From Thalassovita sp. (GTDB lineage: Bacteria; Pseudomonadota; Alphaproteobacteria; Rhodobacterales; Rhodobacteraceae), in NCBI GenBank assembly GCA_017792425.1, contig CP051233.1, positions 902,402 to 966,401 of the forward strand: a DNA stretch of 64,000 nucleotides. The letters are read 5' to 3'. Positions 8,800-16,964 of the stretch are shown one piece after another. The translations under genes were made by a program, and so were the position numbers. How positions within the stretch are numbered: the first letter of the stretch is position 1; each line of letters opens with the position of its first letter. Below the pieces are notes generated by a model, which did not search any database, was not told the DNA's origin, and saw nothing but the letters and a program-made list of their open reading frames with translations.

Positions 8800-10121
8800 T
8801 CGGCTGCCTCCGCCCGGTGCGGGGTCATCATCTCGCGCATGACACCGGCAATGCCGTCGGTGCGAATGTCGATGATCAGCCCCTGTGCTGTCACCGTGAC
8901 CCGGCGCACCAGAAGTTGGAGGATGCGGGTCTGCTCTGCCGGGAAGAGCTGGTCCCAGAGGTCATGGAACTGCTGCAGGGCGGTGACGACATCGCGTTCG
9001 GGAATGTCATGCCCCTCGCGGGCCAGTGCCGCCAGAACCTGCGCGGTGGTTTCGGGCGTGCGGATCACGCGGCGGATCTCGGCAACAACAGCCCCCTCGA
9101 CCGTGTCGGCGGCCAGACGCTTCGGAATGCCGTCATCTTCGGTGTCCCGTGCCTTGATCGCGTCCATCGAGACGTAATAGCGGTAGCGGCGGGTGCCCTT
9201 CTTCGTGCTGCTGGGGGTCATGGCGGCCCCCGTGGCCGAGAAGATCAGCCCTTTGAGCGGGGCCGGGGTTTGCGCGCGGGTGTTGTTGGCGCGCTTGCGC
9301 GGGCTTTCCTGCAGGGTGGCATGAACCTTGTCCCAGAGGGCTTGCGCGATGATGGCCTCGTGTTCGCCCGGGTAGGAGACGCCCTTGTGCACGGCCTCGC
9401 CAAGGTAGAGGCGGTTGTTCAGCAGCCGGTAGAGCCCACCCTTGTCGAAGGGGCGCCCGGTCTTGCCGACGACACCTTCCGCGCGCAATTCCTTCACCAG
9501 CAGCGTGGCCGAGCCGATCTCGACAAACCGGGTGTAGATCCGGCGCAGAACCGTGGCCTCCTTTGGATTGACCAGCAGCTTGCGATTGCCGAGGTCATAG
9601 CCAAAGGGGATGTTGCCACCCATCCAGATGCCCTTTTTGCGCGAGGCGGCGACCTTGTCGCGGATGCGCTCGGCGGTCACTTCCCGTTCGAACTGGGCAA
9701 AGCTGAGCAGGATGTTCAGGGTGAGCCGCCCCATCGAGTTGGTGGTGTTGAAGCTTTGGGTGACCGAGACGAAGGTCACGCCATTGCGGTCGAAGATCTC
9801 GACCAGCTTCGAGAAGTCGGCCAGCGAACGTGACAGCCGGTCGATCTTGTAGACGACGATCACGTCGACCAGCCCGTCCTCGACGTCCTGCAACAGCTGC
9901 TGCAGGGCAGGGCGCTCCAGCGTGCCACCCGAGATGCCGCCATCGTCATACTGGTCACGGACCAGCACCCAGCCTTCGGACCGCTGGCTGGCGATATAGG
10001 CCTCGCAGGCTTCCCGTTGGGCGTGGAGCGAGTTGAACTCCTGCTCCAGCCCATCCTCGGTGGACTTGCGGGTGTAGATGGCGCAGCGCTGGCGCCGGAC
10101 CGGGGATGGCGGGGTGCTCAT
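8796..10121 (-). CDS. large serine recombinase (phage integrase)
   Basis: A 441-residue site-specific recombinase. The N-terminal resolvase domain has AIYTRKSTEDG with catalytic Ser20, then DQYDDGGISGGTLERP and VYKIDRLSRS; a recombinase domain follows (IPFGYDLGNRK, then VKELRAEGVVGKTGRPFDKG) and a zinc-beta-ribbon/coiled region (about 280-420). It would integrate and excise the prophage between attP and attB. Its start overlaps the DUF2924 stop. At 441 residues it is rather short for the large-serine family, and the usual zinc ribbon cysteines are not evident. Confidence 0.9.
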   Translation of the reverse strand: MSTPPSPVRRQRCAIYTRKSTEDGLEQEFNSLHAQREACEAYIASQRSEGWVLVRDQYDDGGISGGTLERPALQQLLQDVEDGLVDVIVVYKIDRLSRSLADFSKLVEIFDRNGVTFVSVTQSFNTTNSMGRLTLNILLSFAQFEREVTAERIRDKVAASRKKGIWMGGNIPFGYDLGNRKLLVNPKEATVLRRIYTRFVEIGSATLLVKELRAEGVVGKTGRPFDKGGLYRLLNNRLYLGEAVHKGVSYPGEHEAIIAQALWDKVHATLQESPRKRANNTRAQTPAPLKGLIFSATGAAMTPSSTKKGTRRYRYYVSMDAIKARDTEDDGIPKRLAADTVEGAVVAEIRRVIRTPETTAQVLAALAREGHDIPERDVVTALQQFHDLWDQLFPAEQTRILQLLVRRVTVTAQGLIIDIRTDGIAGVMREMMTPHRAEAAE

Positions 10122-10576
10122 CAGTGGCCTCCCTTCTTCAGGGCCCGCAGGCCGAAGAACCGATAACCGTTCCAGCGGGTGCCGGTGATGGCGCGGGCCA
10201 CGGCCGACAGCGACTTGTACCGTCGTCCCTGCCAGTCGAACCCGTCTTTCAGAACCGTGACCGTATGCTCGATCCCGTCCCAGTCCCGGACCAGCCGGGT
10301 ACCGGCCACCGGGGTGCGCTGATCGGTGATCTGGCTCTTGCGGGTTGCGATGCCGTCGACCTCATCCGCCAAGGAGTCCAGTAACCGCCGCGTGGGTTTG
10401 TCCGGCCCGCCATAGGCCAGCTCCTGGATGCGGTGAGCCAGCCGGGCCTCGAGATGGCGGCGGCTGAACGGTGGTGGTGCCCCGTCAAACAGGTCATGCC
10501 ATTGCTGTTTCAGCTCGCCGATCGGCTGCAGTTTCAGGGCCGCCAGGCGGGCCAGTATGGGATCGTGCCGGTTCAT
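10121..10576 (-). CDS. DUF2924 protein
   Basis: The product is 151 residues starting at Met in MNRHDPILARLAAL; a longer reading begins upstream at 10648 but overlaps the previous gene. Conserved features are the N-terminal helix, the SRRHLEARLAHRIQELAYGG segment typical of DUF2924, and the C-terminal YKSLSAVARAITGTRWNGYRFFGL. That C-terminal part resembles modules found with recombinases. Its function is unknown, but the family is regularly next to large serine recombinases in alphaproteobacteria. It overlaps both neighbours by one to four bases. Confidence 0.85.
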   Translation of the reverse strand: MNRHDPILARLAALKLQPIGELKQQWHDLFDGAPPPFSRRHLEARLAHRIQELAYGGPDKPTRRLLDSLADEVDGIATRKSQITDQRTPVAGTRLVRDWDGIEHTVTVLKDGFDWQGRRYKSLSAVARAITGTRWNGYRFFGLRALKKGGH

Positions 10577-10800
10577 GCGTCTCTCCGTCGTTTGGGAGCT
10601 GCAGTACCGCTCTGGTCGGCCGGGTTGTGTAGCGGAAAGTCTCCGCAAAGCGCACCCAGTTGCGCGGTATCCTCACCTTTGAGGCGCAGGATGCCGAGCG
10701 CCAGCAGACCGCAGAGTTCAGCGCGTCGTTCGTGGGGCGACATGAGCTCAGGAGAGCGGGGATTTGGGCCGGAGGCCTGTGTTCGCGGAGTCTTGGGCAT
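10573..10800 (-). CDS. small protein of the DUF2924-recombinase module
   Basis: A 75-residue protein with the conserved core MSPHERRAELCGLLALGILRLK (residues 20-41), a short amphipathic helix pair, and a basic C-terminus. Its stop overlaps the DUF2924 start as ATGA. Proteins of this pattern commonly precede DUF2924 and recombinase genes in Rhodobacterales mobile elements; function unknown. Confidence 0.7.
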   Translation of the reverse strand: MPKTPRTQASGPNPRSPELMSPHERRAELCGLLALGILRLKGEDTAQLGALCGDFPLHNPADQSGTAAPKRRRDA

Positions 10801-11138
10801 GGGGTCGTCTCATCAGGTTTGATCCTGAAAAAGACGATCCGGCTCTGCACTCACAAGGAAAAACAGAGGCTTTCCGGGGTTCTGCGTATTGCAGCGTATG
10901 GGATAGGGTTTGCGACTTGCGCCTGATACGCCGAGGTTGTGAACCCGGTTTGAAGCTTTGGGTGTGCGTAGCGGCAACAATCGCCAAATTTGCACATTCG
11001 GGTCATTGAGCTGCCGCACAACCTGTCTACGTACCATCCTGTCCGTGAGGGGCGATTTCTATGACGATGGCCCGTTGCCCATCAGGGCAGCGGGTCTATT
11101 CTTTCAGCGTGTGCTGGTCCATGCAGGTGAAAACCCCC
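10801..11138. other. 338-base interval without a supported gene
   Basis: No reading frame here is convincing on either strand. The minus-strand integration module must be transcribed through or from this interval, so its promoter probably lies here, but no clear -35/-10 pair stands out. Confidence 0.4.
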
Positions 11139-11816
11139 TCAGATCTCCCGCGCGAACCAGCGGATCCGTCCGACGATATGAACCTCGTCGGCGGTCCGCT
11201 CATATTCCGGGTAATGCCGGTTGTCGGAGATGACGCGAACGGCGGGCGGATCACTGTTGGGTACGTGCTGCAGGCGCTTGGCGACAAGCCCCATGCCGTC
11301 ATCGAGCACGAATATGCCGGGAGGGCTGGGGGCGCGGCGTGTCATGTCGACAAGCACCGTATCGCCATCCTGCAGGGTCGGCTCCATGCTGTCGCCTTCG
11401 ACGGTCATGATACGCAGCTGTGATGGGGAGGCCTTGAGGTCATTTTTGATCCAGGACCGGCGGAAGTGATAGGCGCGGCCAGGGGTCTCGTGGTCCTCAA
11501 GGACGACAGCCCCGCCGCCCATGGCAGGGCGCACACCGGCATGGGTGATCGAGACGAAGGTCTCATCGGGGTTCTCCATGAACGGGGAGGCGCCTTCGAC
11601 ATCGCCGATCCCATGGATCAGCCAGTCAAGTTCGACCTTCAGGACACGGGCCACTTCGGCCAGGCGATCCAGGCCCGGGCGTGTCGAGCGGCCGCGCAGG
11701 ATGTCATAGACAAAGGACCGGTTCACGCCGGCCATCTCGGCGACATGGGCCGGGTTCAGCCCGAGCTGGCTGGTGCGGGCCTGCAGGCGGTCTGCGAGCG
11801 TGTGATGTCCGGTCAT
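11139..11816 (-). CDS. phage repressor, XRE helix-turn-helix plus S24 LexA-like peptidase
   Basis: A 225-residue CI-type repressor. Residues 5-60 form the HTH (AEMAGVNRSFVYDILRGRS), residues about 115-225 an S24 protease with Ser143 (GDSMEPTL) and Lys180 (LVAKRL). A candidate self-cleavage bond is Ala93-Gly94 (ITHAGVRP). It should hold the lytic genes off and be inactivated by RecA-dependent cleavage during SOS. The ATG at 11814-11816 is chosen because the longer frame upstream runs across the divergent operator. It is transcribed away from the early operon. Confidence 0.92.
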   Translation of the reverse strand: MTGHHTLADRLQARTSQLGLNPAHVAEMAGVNRSFVYDILRGRSTRPGLDRLAEVARVLKVELDWLIHGIGDVEGASPFMENPDETFVSITHAGVRPAMGGGAVVLEDHETPGRAYHFRRSWIKNDLKASPSQLRIMTVEGDSMEPTLQDGDTVLVDMTRRAPSPPGIFVLDDGMGLVAKRLQHVPNSDPPAVRVISDNRHYPEYERTADEVHIVGRIRWFAREI

Positions 11817-11923
11817 CTTATCCCCAAGGGTCTGTGGATTAGTTTGGATAAGATAGGATTGCGCCGAATCCGTCAAGAGGTTAGAACAAATCATAAACAA
11901 ATGGGTGGGAGTCCGGAGGGCAG
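11817..11923. promoter_or_regulatory. divergent lysis-lysogeny operator region
   Basis: The 107-base gap separates the S24 repressor from the rightward early operon. It contains a perfect inverted repeat GGATT-6-AATCC (11857-11872) and two nearby partial copies of GGATTA/GGATAA, plus an AT-rich stretch before the rightward gene. These are candidate repressor sites and promoters; assignment is by position. Confidence 0.5.
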
Positions 11924-12604
11924 ATGGACATCGAAAAGGCATATTTTTCCGTGGAAGAAATCCTGAAGCGGTGGTCCATTCCGGAGGAGGATCTTGTCTA
12001 TCTGGCAGAGAATGACGAACTGCGTCTGTCGATCCGGGTCTATGGTCTGCCGCTGGAATTCGGGGAATTTGCGGAAGACGGCAGCGGGCGGGTGCACCGG
12101 ATACCGACGGAGCGGTATTGCTACAGCGGACTTCTTGATCTTCATGCCAGTGATGTGTTCCGGATTTATCGCGCCGGGGAGGCATATCTGAGCGAGTTCC
12201 GGGAGGGGCAGTCGGACTATGTGACCCTCTGGGGGGCTGTGGATGCGCATTACGCGGTGATCGGGGATCTTGTACTGCGGCGGGATGAGCGGGATCGCTT
12301 TGAGTTGAAGGCGGGCTTCAGTTCTGGCGGTCAGCCTGAGGATCGGGCCTTCATCGCCTCGCATGACTATTCCGAGGTGCGCTGCAACGGGTGCAGGTTC
12401 CAGTTCGGGCCGATTCAGGCTGCTGTGGTGCGGGTGTTGCACGACAGAGCCCGGGCGGGGCAGCCCTGGCAGAATGGCAAGCTGATCCTGTCGGAAGCCG
12501 GCTCGAAGAGTCTTCGGATGGCCGATGTGTTCAAATCCAAGAGCAACTGGCGGGCGCTGATTCAGTCGGACCGGCGCGGCAATTACAGGCTTGGCATCGA
12601 CTGA
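11924..12604 (+). CDS. first early-operon protein, unknown
   Basis: 226 residues. The start AYFSVEEILKRWSIPEEDLVYLAE looks like an excisionase/MerR-like recognition helix used in phage regulators, and the C-terminal KSKSNWRALIQSDRRGNYRLG is also nucleic-acid-binding in character. As the first gene opposite the repressor it occupies the place of Cro or an early regulator, but the size is larger than Cro and no specific family is recognised. The GGAGGGCAG just before the ATG is a good ribosome site. Confidence 0.7.
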   Translation: MDIEKAYFSVEEILKRWSIPEEDLVYLAENDELRLSIRVYGLPLEFGEFAEDGSGRVHRIPTERYCYSGLLDLHASDVFRIYRAGEAYLSEFREGQSDYVTLWGAVDAHYAVIGDLVLRRDERDRFELKAGFSSGGQPEDRAFIASHDYSEVRCNGCRFQFGPIQAAVVRVLHDRARAGQPWQNGKLILSEAGSKSLRMADVFKSKSNWRALIQSDRRGNYRLGID

Positions 12605-12801
12605 TGCTCTGATGTCATCCCCTGGCAAGGGGATGAAACTGCACGCGGGCGGGGGACAGAGGGGGATGAGCATCCCCCTCTTTGCATTTTGGCCTTTGGT
12701 GGCGGGCGCGGGAACATCCCCCTCCGCATCCCCCGATGGTCCTGACGACATCCCACAGCAGAGTTTTGCACTCTGTCTCCAACACCGATCTGGAGACGAC
12801 G

Positions 12802-13011
12802 ATGCAAGAGAAGATCTGCTTCACCCAAAAAGAGCTCGCACGGCGCTGGACGATATCCCACCGGACGCTGGAGCGCTGGCGCTGGACCGGCGAGGGTCCC
12901 GCCTTCATGAAAATTGGTGGCCGGATCATCTACCGGCTGGAGGATGTGCTGGCCCATGAACAGGCGCAGCTGCGCCAGCCGGCACGATGCCCGCGCGCGA
13001 GGCTGTCATGA
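12802..13011 (+). CDS. MerR/excisionase-like DNA-binding protein
   Basis: A 69-residue protein with a winged-helix pattern FTQKELARRWTISHRTLERW followed by the wing GEGPAFMKIGGRIIYRLEDV, typical of excisionase (Xis)-like and AlpA-like proteins. The start at 12802 has GGAG seven bases upstream; longer readings to the left lack family likeness. It could be the recombination directionality factor or an early regulator. Confidence 0.8.
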   Translation: MQEKICFTQKELARRWTISHRTLERWRWTGEGPAFMKIGGRIIYRLEDVLAHEQAQLRQPARCPRARLS

Positions 13012-13331
13012 CCGGGCCGGGCGAAGGGCAGGGGGCGCTGTCGGATATCACGCTGCTGGCCTGGGCCGAGGCGGCCGGTCCCGGTGCGCGGCTGGCCTAT
13101 CACACCGGCTTTCTTGTGGTCGATGTCGCGGACGCGCTGTCGCGATTGCGCGGGGAGGAGCTGAACCGCCTGCGGGCGGTTGCGGCTGCAGCCTGCCGGT
13201 TGTCGGACGCAGGCCGGGTGCATCTCGTGCAGCAGCGTCTCGGACCGGACCGCTTTTCCTATCTCGCCATTGCCCGCCCCCGCAGGGGTGCCGCGGCTGT
13301 GCGTGTTGCCGACCTCGTTACGGCCGGCTGA
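13008..13331 (+). CDS. unknown early phage protein
   Basis: 107 residues from the ATG that overlaps the preceding stop as ATGA. The sequence is helical and Ala/Arg-rich (LAYHTGFLVVDVADALSRLRGEELNRLRAVAAAACRL region, positions about 30-65). No family recognised; position within the early operon suggests a replication or regulatory accessory. Confidence 0.6.
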   Translation: MTGPGEGQGALSDITLLAWAEAAGPGARLAYHTGFLVVDVADALSRLRGEELNRLRAVAAAACRLSDAGRVHLVQQRLGPDRFSYLAIARPRRGAAAVRVADLVTAG

Positions 13332-13355
13332 TCCATTCAAGTACAGGAGACCTCA

Positions 13356-13841
13356 ATGACCTATCCCCAGAATATTCCGGGCGTGAACGAGATGCTCAGT
13401 TTGCCCGCGGGCGAGCTGGCGCAGGTGCCGGTGGAACTGCTGGCTGCGCTGCAGGCGGAGCTGGAGCATGCCGGCAAACAGCTGAAGGCGGCCACGGCGC
13501 GGTTCGGCACGGCGCTCGAGGTGCGCTATGCCACCCGTGCGGCTGAGGCGCGGCGCGCCTGTGGCAAGGACACCGGAACGGTCCGGCTTGTGGATGGCGA
13601 TTATGCCGTGGTGGCCGATCTGCCCAAACGGGTGGACTGGGACCAGGACAAGCTTGCCGGGATCGCTGCCAGCATCGCTGCGGCCGGGGATGATCCGGCC
13701 GAGTTCATCGACACGAAGCTGACCGTTGCGGAGCGCAAATACAGCGCTCTGCCCGAAGCCTGGCGCAAGGGGTTCGAGCCTGCGCGCAGGGTCGGATCCG
13801 GCAAGGCGAGCTTCCGGCTCGAGCCGGTGAAGACCCCCTGA
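13356..13841 (+). CDS. unknown early phage protein (161 aa)
   Basis: 161 residues with a long N-terminal helix (about 15-60, possible coiled coil), followed by a beta-rich segment VRLVDGDYAVVADLPKRVDWD and a C-terminal part LTVAERKYSALPEAWRKGFEPARR. This is a recurrent type in Rhodobacterales phages, next to the Sak4-like ATPase. AGGAGA precedes the ATG. Function unknown. Confidence 0.7.
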   Translation: MTYPQNIPGVNEMLSLPAGELAQVPVELLAALQAELEHAGKQLKAATARFGTALEVRYATRAAEARRACGKDTGTVRLVDGDYAVVADLPKRVDWDQDKLAGIAASIAAAGDDPAEFIDTKLTVAERKYSALPEAWRKGFEPARRVGSGKASFRLEPVKTP

Positions 13842-13946
13842 ATGCGGCGGCGGGGACGCCCGGACCGAGAGGCTGGGCAGGCTCCCCTTCGGCGCCCGGT
13901 CACCCCCCGCCGCTGCAGATCTTTCTGTCATCTCAAGGAGAGCGCC

Positions 13947-14819
13947 ATGGCATTGCGCATCATGACCGCCGACGAACGATTGTCGGCATCTGAAAACAAG
14001 ACATCGCTGGCGGTGTTCGGTCCGCCGGGTGTGGGCAAGACCACGCTGATCCGGACGCTGCCCGCGGACAAGGCTGTCTGTCTTGATCTCGAAGCGGGTA
14101 TGAAATCCGTGCAGGACTGGCGGGGGCCGAGCATCCCGATCCGAAGCTTCAGCGACTTCCGCGATCTTGTGGTCCTGATCGGAGGCGCCGATCCGTCTCA
14201 GCCGGCGGATGGCTTTTACAGCGCCGGTCACTTTGCCCATGTGCAGAAGGCATTTGCCGAAAGCGGGATTGAGGACTTCCTGAAGAGCCGCTCGATCATC
14301 TTCGTCGACAGCATCACCGATCTGACGCGCCAGGCGATGGCCTGGGCGAAACAGCAGCCGGAGGCGTTCTCGGACCGGACCGGCAAACCGGATGTCCGCG
14401 GGGCCTACGGGCTTCTGGGACGCGAGGTGATCCAGGCGCTCAAGCATCTGCAGCACGCCCGCGGCAAGACTGTGATCTTCGTGGGGGTGCTGGAGAAGGT
14501 GACCGACGAGTTCGGCGCCTCCGCCTGGGTGCCGCAGATGGAAGGATCCAAGGCGGGGCGTGAGCTGCCGGGGATCGTCGATCAGGTCATCTCGATGCAG
14601 CTTTTTGGCCGGGATGCCGAGGGCGGCTGGGTGCTCGACGAAAAATCTGCCGAACGCCGTCTGGTCTGCACCTCCGGCAATCCCTGGGGGCTGCCCGCGA
14701 AGGACCGCTCGGGACGGCTCGATATGACCGAGCCGCCGGACCTCTCGGCGCTGCTTGCCAGGATTGACGGGCGGGGCGCGCCGGCCGCTGCCCTCACCAC
14801 TCACAGCACTTCTGTCTGA
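13947..14819 (+). CDS. Sak4-like RecA-fold ATPase (phage recombinase)
   Basis: 290 residues. Walker A VFGPPGVGKTTLIRTLP (about 25-41), Walker B SIIFVDSITDLTR (about 113-125), and a RecA-type core, with a QMEGSKAGRELPGIVDQVI segment typical of phage ATP-binding nucleotidyl proteins of the Sak4 group. Sak4 proteins act in single-strand annealing and exchange with phage SSB partners. The ATG at 13947 has AAGGAG seven bases upstream. The next gene encodes a probable SSB partner, which supports the assignment. Confidence 0.75.
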   Translation: MALRIMTADERLSASENKTSLAVFGPPGVGKTTLIRTLPADKAVCLDLEAGMKSVQDWRGPSIPIRSFSDFRDLVVLIGGADPSQPADGFYSAGHFAHVQKAFAESGIEDFLKSRSIIFVDSITDLTRQAMAWAKQQPEAFSDRTGKPDVRGAYGLLGREVIQALKHLQHARGKTVIFVGVLEKVTDEFGASAWVPQMEGSKAGRELPGIVDQVISMQLFGRDAEGGWVLDEKSAERRLVCTSGNPWGLPAKDRSGRLDMTEPPDLSALLARIDGRGAPAAALTTHSTSV

Positions 14820-14838
14820 ACCGGAAAGGACACCTCCG

Positions 14839-15555
14839 ATGAGTTACGATCTGAATGATGCCGCGCCGCAAATGGCGCCGATGGGGGAGCTGATCCCCGA
14901 TGGCACCTTTGCGAAGGTGATGATGAAACTGCGCCCCGGCGGGGCCAATGGAGCGAGCGCACTGGATGCGGGTCTTCTGAAAGCCTCGCCGCACAGCGAT
15001 GCTAAGATGCTCGATTGCGAATTCACCGTGACCGAGGGACCCTGGGCGCGGCGCAAGTTCTGGCAGAACTATACGGTTGCCGGGGGCAAGCTCGATGAAA
15101 AGGGCCAGTCGAAAGGCTGGAACATCTCGAAAAGCGCCTTCCGGGCGATGGTCGACAGCGCGCTTGGGCTCAGCCCTGACGATATGAGCGAAGGGGCGCG
15201 GGCAAAGCGCGTGATCGGCGGGCTGAAGCAGCTTGACGGGATCATCTTTGCCGCGCGCCTCATGGTGGAGGCCTCGGACAACCCGAACTACCGCGACAAC
15301 AACAAGATCGCCAATATCGTGCTGCCTAACGAGCCCGCTTATGGGGCGATCATGCGCGGGGAAACGGTGGCGCCCGAGCCGGTCAATGCACCGCCGCGCA
15401 AAGCTGCGGCTCAGGTGCCGCCGGCCTGGGGGGCGTCGTCCCCGGCACAGGGCGGATGGTCCGCGGCGCCGCAGAGCCCTGCAGCTGGGTCACAGCCGGA
15501 AAGTGCCGCGCCGGCCGCACCCCCGGGTGGCGCTCCGGCCTGGCTGAACAGCTGA
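14839..15555 (+). CDS. probable phage single-strand DNA-binding protein
   Basis: 238 residues: a beta-rich domain (about 20-160; CEFTVTEGPWARRKFWQNYTV) followed by a Pro/Ala-rich low-complexity tail (about 180-238) ending APAWLNS. This layout, OB-like domain plus disordered tail, fits DUF669/SSB-like phage proteins, and it directly follows the Sak4-like gene, the usual partner arrangement. The tail is not the classic DDDIPF, so the identity is inferred. GGAAAGGA is a good ribosome site. Confidence 0.6.
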   Translation: MSYDLNDAAPQMAPMGELIPDGTFAKVMMKLRPGGANGASALDAGLLKASPHSDAKMLDCEFTVTEGPWARRKFWQNYTVAGGKLDEKGQSKGWNISKSAFRAMVDSALGLSPDDMSEGARAKRVIGGLKQLDGIIFAARLMVEASDNPNYRDNNKIANIVLPNEPAYGAIMRGETVAPEPVNAPPRKAAAQVPPAWGASSPAQGGWSAAPQSPAAGSQPESAAPAAPPGGAPAWLNS

Positions 15556-15559
15556 GCCT

Positions 15560-15787
15560 ATGAGCCCGGATGAGTGGCAGGCGCATGTGACGCGCGAAGC
15601 GGCAAAGGAGATCGGCACATGGCTCGAGGCTCGTGGCCGGCTGGACCGGCCCATCGCAAGCCTGCGGCTGGGGGATCTCGACGCCATGGCGTCGGTGGTC
15701 ATCAGCCGCTTCATCGTCCTGGCCTCGCGCAGGATCCGGGACGACCCGGGCCAGCATCCCGATCTGGAAAACCTGCTGATGGGGTGA
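15560..15787 (+). CDS. small phage protein (75 aa)
   Basis: 75 residues, MSPDEWQAHVTREAAKE onward, helical, spaced five bases after the previous stop; its stop overlaps the next GTG start. Unknown function; conserved position suggests a replication-module accessory. Confidence 0.65.
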   Translation: MSPDEWQAHVTREAAKEIGTWLEARGRLDRPIASLRLGDLDAMASVVISRFIVLASRRIRDDPGQHPDLENLLMG

Positions 15788-16161
15788 GCCCCGGCGTCTG
15801 CGCCGTTTGCGGCCGGGAGGCCCGGGGCTTCGGGTTCTGCCTGCGCCTGGAGCGGTCTCGCCACCCTTTCCATCAGTTTTGTTCGCGCCGGTGTCAGTCC
15901 ATTGGCGCGGACCTTGCCCGGAGGACCTTTGGCATGATTGATAAAACCGCACGCGAGGCACAGGCCATTCGCGATGCCCGCAAGGATTTTGCCGAAGCGC
16001 TGACGGCGCTCGGCCTGATGGCGCCGTTCTTTGAGCGCACGGCTGCCGAGATCGATCAGCTGATCGAGGCGGCAGTCACCGGCTACATCGCGAGCATGCA
16101 GGGGCAGGGCGCGCGATCTGAGCGTGATGGCCGCGTGCCTGACGACCCTATCCCCTTTTGA
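15784..16161 (+). CDS. cysteine-cluster phage protein (DUF6511-like)
   Basis: 125 residues from a GTG that overlaps the previous stop (GTGA). The N-terminus has CAVCGREARGFGFC and then FCSRRCQ, two CxxC-type pairs likely to bind zinc, followed by a helical domain and a C-terminus ending DDPIPF. That last motif resembles the acidic tip used by SSB proteins to recruit partners. It resembles the DUF6511 type; function unknown. Confidence 0.7.
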   Translation: MSPGVCAVCGREARGFGFCLRLERSRHPFHQFCSRRCQSIGADLARRTFGMIDKTAREAQAIRDARKDFAEALTALGLMAPFFERTAAEIDQLIEAAVTGYIASMQGQGARSERDGRVPDDPIPF

Positions 16162-16169
16162 GGTACATC

Positions 16170-16964
16170 ATGATTGACCTGAACCACGGCTCAGGCGCGC
16201 AGTATGGGCCGCCCGCCCCCCTTCCCGACATCACCGCATCCCTGGGGGCAGTCATCGACACCGCATTGCGGTTGCGCAATGGTGCTGAGCGGCCCCGGAG
16301 CTATGTCAGCTCCTCGGGGCTGGGACGCGCCTGCCTGCGTCAGATCCAGTATGACTTCCTGGCGGTGGCGAAAGACGCGGGGCAGGAGTTCGCCCCGAAG
16401 ACGCTGAGGATATTCGAAGCGGGCCATCGCGGCGAGGATATGGTGGCGGGCTGGCTGCGGCTGGCAGGGTTTGATCTGCGCACCGAACGCGCTGATGGAC
16501 GCCAGTTCGGGTTCTCCTCTCTGGGAGGACGGTTCAAAGGGCATATCGATGGCTGTCTGGTCAGCGGCCCGGTCGCGATGGACTATCCGGCGCTCTGGGA
16601 GACCAAGGCGCTTGGAGCGTCGAGCTGGAAGGATACGGTCAAACGGGGTGTTGCGGTCTCAAAGCCGGTCTATGCGGCGCAGATCGCGCTTTATCAGGCC
16701 TATCTCGATCTGCCCCATCCGGCGCTCTTTACCGCGCTCAACCGCGATACGATGGAACTCTATGCCGAGCTGGTGCCATTCGATGCCGCTCTTGCGCAGC
16801 AGATGAGTGATCGGGCGGTCACGGTCGTCCGGGCATCACAGGCGCAGGACTTGCTGCCGCGTGAGGCGGCCGCGCCCACATCGGTTGTCTGCAAAGGTGG
16901 AATGGCGGCGGGGCACTGGCACCCGCCCTGTGCCTGGGCAAAGCGATGCTGGAGGGACGCATGA
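16170..16964 (+). CDS. PD-(D/E)XK nuclease, RecB/Cas4-like exonuclease
   Basis: 264 residues. Motifs: GLGRACLRQIQYDF (N-terminal Cys), EAGHRGEDMVAGWL, GHIDGCLVSG (motif Asp), LWETKALGASSWKD (E-x-K), KPVYAAQIALYQAYL (Q-x-x-x-Y), and a C-terminal CAWAKRCW. This is the RecB-family nuclease fold; the paired cysteines recall the iron-sulfur site of Cas4/AddB-type nucleases, but only some are present. The ATG at 16170 has GAGG six bases upstream and is preferred over a TTG at 16158. Likely the 5-prime-to-3-prime exonuclease working with the Sak4-like ATPase. Confidence 0.8.
   Translation: MIDLNHGSGAQYGPPAPLPDITASLGAVIDTALRLRNGAERPRSYVSSSGLGRACLRQIQYDFLAVAKDAGQEFAPKTLRIFEAGHRGEDMVAGWLRLAGFDLRTERADGRQFGFSSLGGRFKGHIDGCLVSGPVAMDYPALWETKALGASSWKDTVKRGVAVSKPVYAAQIALYQAYLDLPHPALFTALNRDTMELYAELVPFDAALAQQMSDRAVTVVRASQAQDLLPREAAAPTSVVCKGGMAAGHWHPPCAWAKRCWRDA

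Noticed and set aside
11061..11423. Plus-strand frame beginning MTMARCPSGQ opposite the repressor
   Set aside because: Mostly antisense to the S24 repressor, which has clear motifs; no ribosome site.
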